From: Meghimatium bilineatum
Lineage: Eukaryota; Mollusca; Gastropoda; Stylommatophora; Philomycidae
Assembly: GCA_034231615.1 (NCBI GenBank)
Contig: CM067299.1
Location: 15,916,834 to 15,980,833 of the forward strand
Length of the DNA stretch: 64,000 nucleotides
Direction of reading: 5' to 3'
Part shown: one piece after another, positions 32,038 to 43,394 of the stretch
How positions within the stretch are numbered: the first letter of the stretch is position 1
How the letters are laid out: the number at the start of each line of letters is the position of its first letter
The notes under the pieces: generated by a model
The model's database searches: none
Seen by the model: only the letters and a program-made list of their open reading frames with translations
What the model was told of the DNA's origin: nothing
Position numbers and translations under genes: made by a program

Positions 32038-32185
32038 GTCAATCTATACAAAGCATGTGTATCTTAATGAATTCAATCTATACAAAGCATGTGTATCTTA
32101 ATGAATTCAATCTATACAAAGCATGTGTATCTTACTGAATTCAATCTATACAAAGCATGTGTTTATTAATGAAGACAATCTATAT
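32038..32185. repeat. 34-bp tandem repeat, 4 copies
   Basis: TCAATCTATACAAAGCATGT GTATCTTAATGAAT. Confidence 0.93.
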
Positions 32186-32194
32186 GCCAGGTAT

Positions 32195-32350
32195 TTTCTT
32201 CTGTGCTCATGCTCAACTCCTGTAGATTATCACAATACAGCCAGAGAACGGAATAATGCGTTATGTCGTGAATTACAGCATACCTATGATATTTGCACCT
32301 GTCTTTTTAAACACCAGACTCCATTATGGCCTATGGATCACTTTATCCTC
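32195..32350 (+). mobile_element. Family A element, decayed left half
   Basis: TTTTCTTCTGTGCTCATGCT CAACTCCTGTAGATTA, AGAACGGAATAATGCG, TTACAGCATACC, ATATTTGCACCTGTC. Confidence 0.65.
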
Positions 32351-33365
32351 CATTTCATTTGTCGTTATGATTATACTTTGTGTAACAACCAATGAAAATT
32401 GAGGCAATAGAAAAATAAGTCGATTTCAAAGGTTTGATTTCAATTAGCAAATAGACATTAATATTGTAGTGCTAGCTAGCCGAGCCGCTCTTTCGTTTCA
32501 TTGAACAGCCACATGATTAGGCACGAAAATGTAAATGACACATTCCAAATTCGATCTGTCAACTGCATTAAGCCACAACATCATATCGCAACATATCAAC
32601 TCTCCCCCCAACCCTAACGACGCTTACTGGTACATGTGGAAACTACAATAGATAGATTGCAGAGCCACATCTGAAGACTCGTGAACACCAAAGCTGACTA
32701 TTTATGAGTATCATATCTTCCCTTACCACGGAGTAAAAAAAACATCATCGTCATCTGGGTCTCGCTGAGGATTTGAAAAACTTTCCATTTAAAAAAAAAA
32801 AAAGCCAGAACAACATAATCTGGAATAGAAAGAAAAACCCCATCGCAAGTAACACAGAAAACAAGAGTGGCGAACTCATAATTCGAAGAGGGTCATATCA
32901 TCATTAAAACGCCGTTTCGAACCCAAATAATTGACAGTTACAATTTAGGTTATATATCTCTACCGTCATTTTTTTATCTCTTTCATTTGCGGGGGTGGCC
33001 TTGTATGATGGCAACAATCAGCGATTTCCATGCTGAGCATGGGAATGACCTTTCGCACCAGAAGCAGATATAGAAACTGCGCAACCGCTAAAATGAACTT
33101 AGCTATGAGAATTTTTGTGTATAACCCCTCCCTTCAGAACTGTCTATCAGGGCTTCTCAACATCTGTGGTGAGACAACGACAGCATATCGTAACATATGT
33201 TATTTTTTCTATTAAGTTAGTTATACACTGAAGAAGTTGGGCAGCTCGCACAGAACCGTGAGACTTACAGAATGGCAGTGAGAACAACGTTCTGCAAAGG
33301 ACGCAGCATAGAGAGAGAGATACAGTGAAATTCCTCTATAACATCCTTTTGTTTTAAAATGTACT
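32351..33365. other. No feature seen
   Basis: Mostly unique sequence. A short plus-strand frame at 33030-33215 has no motif. Confidence 0.45.
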
Positions 33366-33651
33366 ATTTCTTCTTCTTCTTCGTTCGTTCTCAAACTCCT
33401 GCTGATTAACAGGATGTAGTCCGGAAAATGAAGTACGTTGTGTCATGGGTTACAGCATTGCCGCAATTTATGCGCCTTTCGGCCAGTAACATCCGACATC
33501 AGTATGTCTCTGGGTCATTTTGGTCCTATATAGGATGGGATAGGCAATCTCACCTCATAACCTCCTTACTCGCCTCCTACGACTGGCATGGAAGGTAAAC
33601 AGTGTTGCTATTTGTTATTGCTTCCTTCGGGCCTTGTCAACACACGGTCAA
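33366..33651 (+). mobile_element. Family A element, nearly complete
   Basis: TTCTTCTTCTTCGTTCGTTC TCAAACTCCTGCTGATTA, GGATGTAGTCCGGAAAATGA, TATATAGGATGGGATAGGCA, CTACGACTGGCATGGAAGGT, CAACACACGG. Confidence 0.87.
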
Positions 33652-34230
33652 CTTTTCTATTTAACAAAACTTATCGGATCACGTTTGGACCATGCTATTA
33701 TAACATGATTTGATTGTAGTATCCCATCTCCACAACGCGGCCCTAGTTAGATATACCTTTCTGGTTCCAGCAATACGTGGTGAGTATTGAGTGTAGAAGG
33801 AGAAAATTGTTGATGAAAATATTATCTTCACAGCATCAAGAAATGTTCAGGGCGTGATTTTTCCGTGACTGAGGATAGGGATGTTTGGCATGCATGCATT
33901 TTTTTTATTAACTAAATGTTTGGTAGACGTTTTGTATTGATTCGATGTTTGGTAGACGTTTTGTATTGATTCGATGTTTCGCAGACTTTTTATATTAACT
34001 CAATGTTTAGCAGGATTATTGCATTGAATTATTGTTTGACAGGCTTAATATGCGCATTACGGTCCGCCACATACATTTTTTACTAATCTTATCCTTGTGA
34101 TGCCCGATGGCCGTGGTAAACCTAAGCAAACAATTTGTCCTATACTTGCAAATTCTACGGTAGAAGCTCTCAACCTGTGTTAGTCCGTGCTTTACGGTAG
34201 AAGTTCTCATCCTGTGTTAGTCCGTGCTTC
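33652..34230. other. Unique sequence with short tandem motifs
   Basis: About three 29-bp units of TTGGTAGACGTTTTGTATTG at 33915-34000, and two CGGTAGAAG..CTGTGTTAGTCCGTGCTT units of 41 bp at 34150-34232. Confidence 0.6.
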
Positions 34231-34479
34231 ACTTTAATGTGAAATTTAATTCCTGGCCCAGTAATCTTTTAAAAAAGTTATCAGTAATAAAGTTATCAGC
34301 TAATGACTATTTTTGCTAGTCGAATGTGATTGCTGGGAGAAAAAGACAGACATGATTTATATTACTGTATACTTTCCAAATAATGTCAGACAGTTGCTTA
34401 CCAGTGTTCCCTAAGATACCATCCTTAGTGACCCATTGAGCATGACCGGAAAAATTCTAATGAGTTGCATTCAAGAACA

Positions 34480-34885
34480 ATGGCCTGAGGCAGTTCAGAG
34501 ATGGAGTTGAAATGTTCCACTTTCATTTTCGAGGCTGGTTATGTGGCTGTTCAAAGGAACGAGAGAGCTGATCCACTAGCTAGCACTGCTATTGTATCTG
34601 GCGGTAGAGTAATGGTCATGCGGACATATTAAACTGTTTACGAGAAACAGCAAAGAAAATGCAATTATTGTGGGTGATAATTTCTTTTCCATGTCCAGCA
34701 TAAAGAAATTGGGCTTAAAATGTGCTGCTGCCAGAAATGAGCGCTACTGTGGACTTAGAAGAATGTTTGTCAATCTGCAAAAAACTGCACTTGTCAGCCA
34801 CCGTGTAATGGTGGATGCTCTGTGGAGATCGGAGCACATACGGACATGTCCGAAGTGCAATAATGATCATTCGACAATTAATTAA
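34480..34885 (+). mobile_element. LINE RNase H and C-terminal fragment with frameshift
   Basis: Plus-strand reading gives AVQRNERADPLASTAIVSGG, matching the GNERADxLAStA block of LINE RNase H domains. After a stop and a frame change it gives SIKKLGLKCAAARNERYCG and, near the end, RSEHIRTCPKCN, a short CxxC tail. It is homologous in layout to 11860-12068. No RT is present, so this is a dead 5'-truncated copy. Confidence 0.55.
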
Positions 34886-35194
34886 CTGACGAACAAACCA
34901 TATCTCCCGCTCCCAATTCTTTCTATGTGCCGCTAGATACATTGCTATTACCACCTTGGGGATCAAATAACCTCAGCTTAGAACCACTGTTCTACTGGAT
35001 GGCGTTCCCAACCAATTTTTCAGTGCGCTATAGTCGTCTCTTGCGAAATACAAGAGATGTTGCAATATCACAGTTCTCAAAGGTCTTTGCTGGCAGCAAT
35101 TCAAAATTCTAACAGTGAAATCAGTGTTTAGTAGTACACTGAAACCAGTACTCACACTGTAGGGCAATTGTTCAATATACACTTCTACTCACAC
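34886..35194. other. No feature seen
   Basis: Short opposed frames without motifs. Confidence 0.45.
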
Positions 35195-35200
35195 TGTAGA

Positions 35201-35290
35201 GCAGGCATTCACAACCCGGTGCTCTCGTAATGAAATGTGGTGCTCGTACCATGCGAGTGCACGCGAGCACTAGCGATCAGGAATTCATTG
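35201..35290. mobile_element. Possible hAT-like end
   Basis: GCAGGCATTCACAACCCGGT GCTCTCG resembles the CAGnGGTTCTCAAnCnG terminus of hAT elements, with several mismatches. See also 44476 and 45999. Confidence 0.3.
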
Positions 35291-35544
35291 TACAATTCAA
35301 ACTGTGTTGTACAAACCGAACAAATATCGTTATTTATTACACAACACACGTAAAGAAAGTTTGGAGGTGGCGATACCGAAATGTGACACTGTAAACAATC
35401 TCATGAAGACACAAACATATCTTGCAAATATGAATAATGTATCCCTTCATACACACGCACAAAAACTATGGCCAACTGAAACACCTCTGACGGAAAAGCA
35501 CTATATTCCTGTCATGAGGACGGTGATCATAGTACAGTCCATCA

Positions 35545-35765
35545 TCAAGTGACATATTCTTTCCAGAACGTAGTCTTTCCTAAGGATCTCTTGAATTCTC
35601 CGCGGTCTTGAGCAAGTTGTCCTGCATCTTTCAGTGACATGCGCATGCATTCTTGAACGTCTTTTGTCCAACGGCGTCTTGGTCGGCCTTTGTCCCTGTT
35701 GCCTTCTATCATCCCCTCCAGTAACACTCTCTCCATGACGTCGTGTCTCTTAATATGACCGGGAA
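35545..35765 (-). mobile_element. LINE C-terminal tail
   Basis: An open minus-strand frame of about 63 residues has ERVLLEGMIEGNRDKGRPRR RW, then a MSLKDAGQLAQDRGEF block and a stop. This is the final block of molluscan LINE frames, downstream of the RT. The 3' end also matches 221-280. Confidence 0.7.
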
Positions 35766-35837
35766 AAAACTAGCTTTTTCTTTAATATAGTGTTCAGAAG
35801 CCAGCCTATACAGTTTATAGATGACATCAATATCAGC

Positions 35838-35938
35838 TTCTGACTTCCTCTGAACTCCTACAGATTAGCAGGATTTAGTCCGGAGAACAGAATATGTTGT
35901 GCATGTTTTACAGCTTAGATGCAATATCTGCTCCTTTC
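35838..35938 (+). mobile_element. Family A element cut by the assembly gap
   Basis: GACTTCCTCTGAACTCCTAC AGATTAGCAGGATTTAGTCC GGAGAACAG through GATGCAATATCTGCTCCTTT C, then N. The rest of the element is missing on the far side. Confidence 0.8.
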
Positions 35939-36038
35939 NNNNNNNNNNNNNNNNNNNNNNNNNNNNNNNNNNNNNNNNNNNNNNNNNNNNNNNNNNNNNN
36001 NNNNNNNNNNNNNNNNNNNNNNNNNNNNNNNNNNNNNN
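35939..36038. other. Assembly gap, 100 N
   Basis: Exactly 100 N, a conventional placeholder, so the true size is unknown. A family A copy is on the left and a TA tract on the right. Confidence 0.99.

Positions 36039-36123
<85 letters not shown>
36039..36123. repeat. (TA)n microsatellite at the gap edge
   Basis: About 85 bp of TA with one TATTATA interruption, probably why the assembly broke here. Confidence 0.95.
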
Positions 36124-36126
<3 letters not shown>

Positions 36127-36817
36127 TATTACTTTACATGGTTCGATGTATCCTTACAATTACTTTGGGTCACACATTTGTATATGTACTTATGCTTGTG
36201 TTATGTGTTATAGTAATGCATGTGAATATCTTCATGTGAACGGGTGTTTATGTTGATACATGTATATATCTCTCTGGATGTGAATGTTCATGTTACTGCA
36301 AGGTCTTAGAGAAAATGTTTATATGAATACGTGTATATAGTTTTATGTGAGTGCTTGTTTATGTTAATGCATGTATCTGATTTTTTTTGGTCATTATGTA
36401 CACCTATTCTTGTGTTAACCCTTACTTGTGTGTGGATCCATTCACATGCTTGTGCATTTTGTGTGGTCATCTTTCATATAACTATGTATTAATTATGTTA
36501 AAGATATGTATTTGTATATGTAATTTAGAAGTGAGTGTTTGTGTATATATTGGAACGTTTTGTTTTTGGCGCTGTACATCTGCATCATATATGTATCTGT
36601 ATTTACATGTATGCATTTATACTCGCATGCACTTACATTATACATATATCTCTCTGTGTGTGCGTGTGCGTGCGTGCGTGTGTGCAAATCTATTCCAGAG
36701 GCTGTCAACTGCTGATCCCCCCTACACATTTCTATGATCTCTGCGTCTATTGATAGCCCCCCCCCCCTAGCGACCAATTTTCTTTTTTCATATTCTCTTC
36801 CATTCCTCGTTTATTGT
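36124..36817. other. T/G-rich degenerate sequence
   Basis: Loose TGTTTATGTTAATGCATGTA-type units, a TGTGTGTGCGTGTGCGTGCG microsatellite at 36653-36683 and a poly-C run at 36757-36767. No gene recognised. Confidence 0.6.
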
Positions 36818-37328
36818 GATGGGATTTAGTCAATCCTTGAGGTGGAGATGGGACTTAATCAATCCTTGAAGTGTAGATGGGATTTAGTCAATCCTTGAAG
36901 TGTAGATGGGATTTAGTCAATCCTTGAAGTATAGATGGGTTTAGTCAATCCTTGAAGTGTAGATGGGATTTAATCAATCCTTGAAGTGGATATGGGATTT
37001 AGTCAATCCTTGAAGTGGAGATGGGATTTAGTCAATCTTTGAAGTGGAGATGGGATTTAGTCAATCCTTGAAGTGTAGATGGGATTTAGTCAATCCTTGA
37101 AGTGTAGATGGGATTTAGTCATTCCTTGAAGTGGAGATGGGATTTAGTCAATCCTTGAGGTGGAGATGGGATTTAGTCAATCCTTGAAGTGTAGATGGGA
37201 TTTAGTCAATCCTTGAGGTGGAGATGGGATTTAGTCAATCCTTGAAGTGTAGATGGGATTTAGTCAATCCTTGAGGTGGAGATGGGATTTAGTCAATCCT
37301 TGAGGTGGAGATGGGATTTAGTCAATCC
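36818..37328. repeat. 29-bp minisatellite, about 17 copies
   Basis: GATGGGATTTAGTCAATCCT TGAAGTGTA, with GTGGA and GGTGGA variants. Confidence 0.94.
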
Positions 37329-38021
37329 AACAGTGGCTGGAAACTAAAATTGCAAACGAGCAGGAGCATAGTCTTGTTCAAGCAAGCACGGGTGCTGAAG
37401 TCGGAGATACCAAGCCGATAGGTTGCACCAGTAACTGTGGTATCACGAAACATGCTTTGATAACGTGTCTTCACAACAGTATTGCTTTTGTATCACTCTA
37501 ACCCTCCATGAAATATAAAAACCAACTCTAACTCACAGAGTCCTTAGTCTCTTCTTATAACAGGCATTGCAGATCACAGTCTTACATTTTTTGTTTCCAA
37601 TTCTGGCTTAAGCATCACACATGAGAAACGGTGATTCCATCACTAAGACAACCATTCGTGTTTATTCTAGAGAGAAAGAAGACGAAACCCTGACACAAAG
37701 ATGGAAAAATTGATCAATTTTGTTGTGTCATATTATTTTGTGTAGAACAGGCATGTACATATGAAAGTACGGTTCACAAGTTCAGGGTTTACAAACATAT
37801 TAATATTTTTTTTAACGTTAGAGCTCTCTCTCTCGCGTACATAAGTGGACTGACCTTTCACTTCACTTTTGAAAATGAACAGATTTCGATTTGTTGTTTC
37901 AACTGCAATGACATTATGCAAGTTCCTCACCGTTCCCACACATATTATTTTCCTTCGTGGGTATCTATGTTATTTCTCGCTTTTTACAAATGAATTCAAA
38001 GTGTACATTCAAAGTGTACAT
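37329..38021. other. No gene seen
   Basis: 37340-37410 resembles 26500-26590. The remainder is unique. Confidence 0.45.
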
Positions 38022-38142
38022 AGAAAATCTTGGATTGACAACATCAAGGAGTGAACAAAACTTGAATTCTACATAGTGGTCCGCACTGCAGAGGAAAGGT
38101 GGAAATTAAGATCGCTGTGTGCTGAACCATCCTCCTCAGTAC
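38022..38142 (+). mobile_element. LINE C-terminal tail scrap
   Basis: RKSWIDNIKE, stop, then VVRTAEERWKLRSLCAEPSS. This is the same tail block as 45020-45215 (AWIDNIKEW ... IAEDRIRWRTLCAEAS). Confidence 0.55.
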
Positions 38143-38587
38143 ACTGCGACCATAAGGGTTCTGGAATACACCTACCTACTACAAATAAACAAATTTGCTG
38201 CTTTTTTCGTTTCTGTTTCGCCGTTTCTCTCTCCCTATCTTTCTCTCTCGTCTCAGTTCGGTTAAGTAGAATTACCTCTTTATGATGAGGTACGCCACTT
38301 TCAACCGCAGATATTAGTCCAATTTAGTTATAGAAAGAAAATCACAGAGTTTTTTAAGGTTATGTTCTTGACGCCATAAAGTTTTAGGGTATGTATCCCT
38401 TCAGAGTGCAAAGGTTCATTGCTGCCTAAGACATGGCCTTCGAAAGTGCAATATCAATTGAATTGTGATTTCAGATGCTGGATTCAGACCAATCATATGC
38501 TTAAAAATAATTTCTGATGATGTTAGTTCTCAGAATGAATCTTGTCATTTAACCATATATGTAATGGAATAACTAACAATACACGCG
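38143..38587. other. No feature seen
   Basis: Unique sequence. Confidence 0.4.
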
Positions 38588-38688
38588 AAATATGTATGAA
38601 AATATGTATGAAAATATGTATGAAAATATGTATGAAAATATGTATGAAAATATGTATGAAAATATGTATGAAAATATGTATGAAAATC
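38588..38688. repeat. 12-bp tandem repeat, about 8 copies
   Basis: AATATGTATGAA in perfect succession. Confidence 0.97.
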
Positions 38689-38924
38689 AATGATCTTCTA
38701 TGCTGATATGTGAAATTATCGCATCTTGTTGATTATAAAATCAAAGGTTCACTTTGCAGAGCAATTTTCGATGATTGCTCTGCAAATAATTTCTCTTTGT
38801 TGTTCTTTCATTCTCTCGCCATCTGGTACCCATTTTAATGCGTGTAATGCAAGTATGTTTATATAAATTGTAAACTCATAAGATATATGTGTACATTGTT
38901 ATTCTTCTTAATAATGTTATAGAA

Positions 38925-39180
38925 ACAGACACCACGTGAGGAATGAAGAGATTGCAAGAACTGTTGTACAGACAATCTCGTCAGGAATGACGAGATTACA
39001 AGAACTGTTGGAACGACGCATGTGGTCAAATATATAGAAAAACATAATTAAATGGTTAGGCCACTTAATGAGAATGAACCGATATATGTCATCAGCAAGA
39101 TCATACAATATGAGAACAGAAACACCACAAGGAAGAGGACGACCAAGACAATGTATATTGAAGAAACTACCAACGTTCTG
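38925..39180 (+). mobile_element. LINE C-terminal tail
   Basis: A VRNEEIARTV-like start near 38935, IKWLGHLMRMNRY near 39047, and TPQGRGRPRQCI near 39124. The arrangement fits a LINE tail (DRVRNEEI ... KWLGH..RM ... GRGRPRK). A partial duplication (AATCTCGTCAGGAATGACGA) follows the first block. Confidence 0.6.
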
Positions 39181-39464
39181 AGAGGCTGCAGTATTACTGC
39201 ATACCAAGTGACCAAGCCTGGCATATTCCGAAAACCTATCGTCATTCTCTCCTGCTTTGCTCAAAGGCAGAAGCAGAGAATATATATTTAAAGACAATAA
39301 TTATAAGAAGCATATTATTGTTTTTGGTGTCTCCTCTTATTTGCTTGTTTAACGTTACTTGACTTATTTCCAGCCAATATTTAAGAACTTTCAAAAACAT
39401 TTTAAATGAATTTAATTTCTTCTTCAGTGCTTTGTAACTTTCAGCTTTCGAAACCATGTAATAC
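39181..39464. other. No feature seen
   Basis: Unique sequence up to the next array. Confidence 0.4.
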
Positions 39465-39845
39465 AAATATGATTGTATTTACACACTCGTTATGATACAA
39501 ATATGATTGTATTTACACACTCGTTATGATACAAATAACATTGTATTTACACACTCGTTATGATATAAATAACATTGTATTTACACACTCGTTATGATAT
39601 AAATAACATTGTATTTACACACTCGTTATGATATAAATAACATTGTATTTACACACTCGTTATGATACAAATAACATTGTATTTACACACTCGTTATGAT
39701 ACAAATAACATTGTATTTACACACTCGTTATGATATAAATAGCATTGTATTTACACACTCGTTATGATATAAATAACTTTATATTTACACACTCGTTATG
39801 ATATAAATAACTTTGTATTTACACACTCGTTATGATATAAATAAC
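39465..39845. repeat. 34-bp minisatellite, about 11 copies
   Basis: GATACAAATAACATTGTATT TACACACTCGTTAT. Left units carry CAAATATGATTG, the rest TAAATAACATTG. Confidence 0.95.
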
Positions 39846-39959
39846 AATATAATTGGAGTTACACATCCGTTTTGAGTAGGAAAACGATTTTTTAATATTT
39901 TGTTTGTGCTACCTTTTTAACTTTCCTACCAGCTTTCCCCTGTTTATTTCACTTGTTTG

Positions 39960-40120
39960 TTTCCTTGTTAACGTTTGTTTATAAACTCCCGCTGAATTCC
40001 TTTTGAAGCTGGACAATGATCCCACAAGATTTCCAGCATGATGTAGTCTAAGGAACGGAAAAGAACTGTTTCCCAGTTTCATTTGCGCCAATGGCTCCAT
40101 ATATCCGATTTCGGCGAACT
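39960..40120 (+). mobile_element. Possible very decayed family A element
   Basis: TTAACGTTTGTTTATAAACT CCCGCTGAATTCC, then GATGTAGTCTAAGGAACGGA and ATATCCGATTTCGGCGAA in family A order. Confidence 0.4.
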
Positions 40121-40597
40121 TTAATCGAGGTAAGTAAATATTAAATATTTTTATTTATTTTATAAAAATATTTTCTAAATACTTTCATTGTAACTTTTTT
40201 TGGGTACCACTCAGACACTTTTGCGATCATCTATCCTCATCGATCACCTGTAGCCCACTTAGAAAAGTGACCATCATTTCTGTACACGTTTTTCTGCATG
40301 GTTCCTCTTCACTCATTGATCAGCTGTGGCCCACCAGTTGGTCATATATCTCAGCCTGAGAACAACTGGAAGTCTACTTGAAGCAACCAGCTATAGTGAA
40401 ACAGTGACTCATAATTTTACCTATTCCTCTTACAAAAACGCACATCTTCAATGACTTTGTATTCGGTTCTCGGAAAGTTGTTTTAGAAGCAAGACTGAGA
40501 AATTACTACTAATTAGCTGAAACAAGAGTGCTAAGCCGAAAGGCCTAGAATAATGAGTAAAATAACAGCACAAATTACAAACCAACTTTGGATTCAC
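40121..40597. other. No feature seen
   Basis: Two related GATCA..CTGT.GCCCAC words (40240, 40320). Otherwise unique. Confidence 0.4.
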
Positions 40598-41230
40598 ATC
40601 ATACGGAGAAATCTAGAATCACACGGAGAAATTTAGAATCACACGGAGAAATTTAGAATCACACGGAGAAATCTAGAATCACACGGCGAAATCTAGAATC
40701 ACACAGAAAAATCTTGAATCACACGGAGAAATATAGAATCACACGGAGATATCTAGAATCACACGGAGAAATCTAGAATCACACGGCGAAATCTAGAATC
40801 GAACAGAACATTTTTGAATCACACAGAGAAATATAGAATCACACGGAGAAATCTAGAATCACACGGCGAAATCTAGAATCACACGGAGAAATCTAGAAGC
40901 ACACGGAAAAATCGAGAATCACACGGAGAATCTAGAATCACAGGGAGAAATCTAGAATCACACGGAGAATCTAGAATCACACGGAGAAATCTAGAAGCAC
41001 ACGGAGAAATCTAGAATCACACGGCGAAATCTAGAATCACACGGAGAAATCTAGAAGCACACGGAGAAATCTAGAATCACACGGAGAATCTAGAATCACA
41101 CGGAGAAATCTAGAAACACACGGAGAAATCTAGAAGCACACGGAGAAATCTAGAATCACACGGAGAATCTAGAATCACACGGAAAAATCTAGAAGCACAC
41201 GGAGAAATCTAGAATCACACGAAAGATCGA
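40598..41230. repeat. 20-bp minisatellite, about 31 copies
   Basis: AATCACACGGAGAAATCTAG, with GAAGC, GGCGA and 19-bp (GAATCTAG) variants in a mosaic. Confidence 0.95.
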
Positions 41231-41261
41231 GAAGAGAGTGAAGGATATTTCCATGTTTTTC

Positions 41262-41450
41262 ATTTTCTGCGTTCGTACTCAAACTCCTGCAGATTAGCCG
41301 AATGTAGTACGGAGAAAGAAGTGGGTTGTATCGTGGTTTGCAGCGTAGCTGTGATATTTGATCCTCTTAACGCAACCCATTTCAGCTGTGCTTGAGTCAA
41401 TTTGACTTCCATAGGATGGGACAGCGAACTTTACCCCACAACTTTCTTAG
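41262..41450 (+). mobile_element. Family A element, left part, split by an insertion
   Basis: TTTCTGCGTTCGTACTCAAA CTCCTGCAGATTAGC...GGATGGGACAGCG, ending ACAACTTTCTTAG. The missing right part starts at 42551 with ACAACACCTTAGTCG. The element is therefore one copy interrupted by 41451-42550, with a diverged 12-13-bp duplication at the junctions. Confidence 0.75.
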
Positions 41451-41575
41451 GGAATGTGCATACATTACATCAACAGTTTTAGTTCTTAACATAGGGAGAG
41501 GCTGCTGGAAAAAATTGACGACAACAATACTATTTTTATACACCAATTACATTGTTTAAATTTGAAAAATCTGTC
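41451..41575 (+). mobile_element. Family F repeat at the insertion edge
   Basis: GGAATGTGCATACATTACAT CAACAG, AAATTGACGACAACAATACT ATTTTTATACACCAATTACA. The match to 23787-24010 begins exactly where family A breaks off. Confidence 0.55.
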
Positions 41576-41629
41576 TAAAACTATAAAATATATCGTAATT
41601 TTTTTTCATACATTTTCTTTTAAAGTCCT

Positions 41630-41760
41630 CCTCTTTGGCGGCGTGCTACACGTGGCCCGCCTCTGTGGCGACGTGATACATGTGGTCCGCCTCTGTGAAA
41701 ACGTGACACACATGGTCCGCCTCTGCCCCTCGTTATACTCATTGCGTGTTGCCACTTTTG
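41630..41760. repeat. GTGACACATGGTCCGCCTCT-type units
   Basis: About three 28-31-bp units (TACACGTGGCCCGCCTCTGT GGCGACGTGA). An isolated similar unit lies at 42185-42225, beyond the Penelope end. Confidence 0.7.
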
Positions 41761-41799
41761 AGGTAAGGATCTTAATTTAACCTTATCTATTTTACTTAC

Positions 41800-42180
41800 T
41801 ACCACACCTTATCCATTTTCGCTCCTCACCTCCTTCCGTGCACTTTCTCTCCTCACTTCTTCTCCCCATACTCTCTTCCTCCCCAATATGCCGCTCCTTA
41901 TTTACTTCCTCCACTATCTATTCACTACCTCTCCTCCTCTTTCCTCCCTATCAACCACGTTTGTTTCCATGTAAGATTCGTTGTACCGTTGTCTTTCGTT
42001 TGTCCTGATGAAGGCTTAATAGTCGAAACGTCGTCTGTCCCTGTATCTCGTTGTTAGGTTGTGTTATGTTTTATTTTGGTAACACATCTACCTATTTTTG
42101 TTTATCTTGACATTTGCCTGGTGTTACTCCAGCCACCTGCTTCCTGTTTAGGGTTGTTACCCAACACTGGAACATTTATC
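41800..42180 (+). mobile_element. Penelope 3' end with hammerhead-like motif, third copy
   Basis: A pyrimidine-rich tract, then GTCCTGATGAAGGCTTAATA GTCGAAACGTCGTCTGTCCC at 42000-42040, then GTTATGTTTTATTTTGGTAA CACATC and GTTACTCCAGCCACC. All core boxes (CTGATGA, GAAAC, GTC) are intact. No RT sequence is left. GTGGTCCGCCTCT-type units lie on both sides (41700 and 42200), so this copy landed in that small array. Confidence 0.65.
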
Positions 42181-42550
42181 CCTCGACGTGATACACGTGG
42201 TCCACCTCTATGGAGACGTGACACAGAAGGGCGTCGGTGACGACCAAGGTACAGAATTTGAAACCCGCCTCTTTCATTGCGTATCCGGACCGTTCAGAAA
42301 ACAATGACAAACTACTGAACATAAATACTGTCAAGAAAATCACTGCATCCAAAAAAATGCTGGATTAATGGCTACACCCTGTATAGGATATGCTACGAAA
42401 GTTGTTATTTTTTCTGCTAAGATATTGGGGGGGGGGGTGGGATTGGGGTTTTAACCATTCTGGAGATAATTAAGCAAGTGGTCTCGAGTTGTTGACATGG
42501 GGTGGGGAGGGTGTCACTAATTAGCACACACTTCTAGGCGATATCAATGT
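42181..42550. other. Remainder of the insertion
   Basis: A poly-G run at 42427-42437 and a GTGGGGAGGG stretch. No frame recognised. Confidence 0.45.
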
Positions 42551-42642
42551 ACAACACCTTAGTCGAAACCTACGACGTACGCGGCAGATAACAGTGTTGC
42601 AATTCTTTACTCCTCTCTCGGATCCCGGGCAATACAAGGGTG
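42551..42642 (+). mobile_element. Family A element, right part of the split copy
   Basis: CTTAGTCGAAACCTACGACG, AACAGTGTTGCAATTCTTTA CTCC, GATCCCGGGCAATACAAGGG correspond to the right third of family A that is lacking at 41450. Confidence 0.72.
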
Positions 42643-42699
42643 ATGATGTGTAGTGATATATAAGAGACACGCACTCTCGCACAACATCTCGGAAAAAAC

Positions 42700-43195
42700 G
42701 TGTGTAGTCGTATGTAATGAAAGCTTAAATTTGCTACATTCCTTCGTTTCGATTGTGAATAGTCGTATGTAATGAAAGCTTACACTTGCTACATTTCTTG
42801 GTTTCGATTGTGAGTAGTCGTATGTAATGAAAGCTTACACTTGCTACATTCCTTCGTTTCGATTGTGAGTAGTCGTATGTAATGAAAGCTTACACTTGCT
42901 ACATTCCTTCGTTTCGATTGTGTGTAGTCGTATGTAATGAAAGCTTACACTTGCTACATTTCTTGGTTTTCTATTGTGTGTAGTCGTATGTAATGAAAGC
43001 TTACACTTGCTACATTTCTTGGTTTTCTATTGTGTGTAGTCGTATGTAATGAAAGCTTACACTTGCTACATTTCTAGGTTTTCTATTGTGTGTAGTCGTA
43101 TGTAATGAAAGCTTACACTTGCTACATTTCTAGGTTTTCTATTGTGTGTAGTCGTATGTAATGAAAGCTTACACTTGCTACATTTCTTGGTTTCG
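42700..43195. repeat. 55-56-bp minisatellite, about 9 copies
   Basis: GTCGTATGTAATGAAAGCTT ACACTTGCTACATTTCTTGG + TTTCGATTGTGTGTA (starts 42707, 42762, 42817, 42872). The right copies carry GTTTTCTATTG. Confidence 0.95.
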
Positions 43196-43394
43196 ACAAT
43201 CGCTGAACAACAAGAAGCTTAAACTATCCAAAACTATCCTTCTTTACTGCCGTCACATGTTTCACACACAAAATATTATTCTACACAAATGTAACTCTTC
43301 CGCATCTTCTTCTAATAATGATGAAATGCATCAAACCCTACACGACACTTTGTCTGATAATCCATAGCAACTTAAACCTAAACACCGATTTAAA

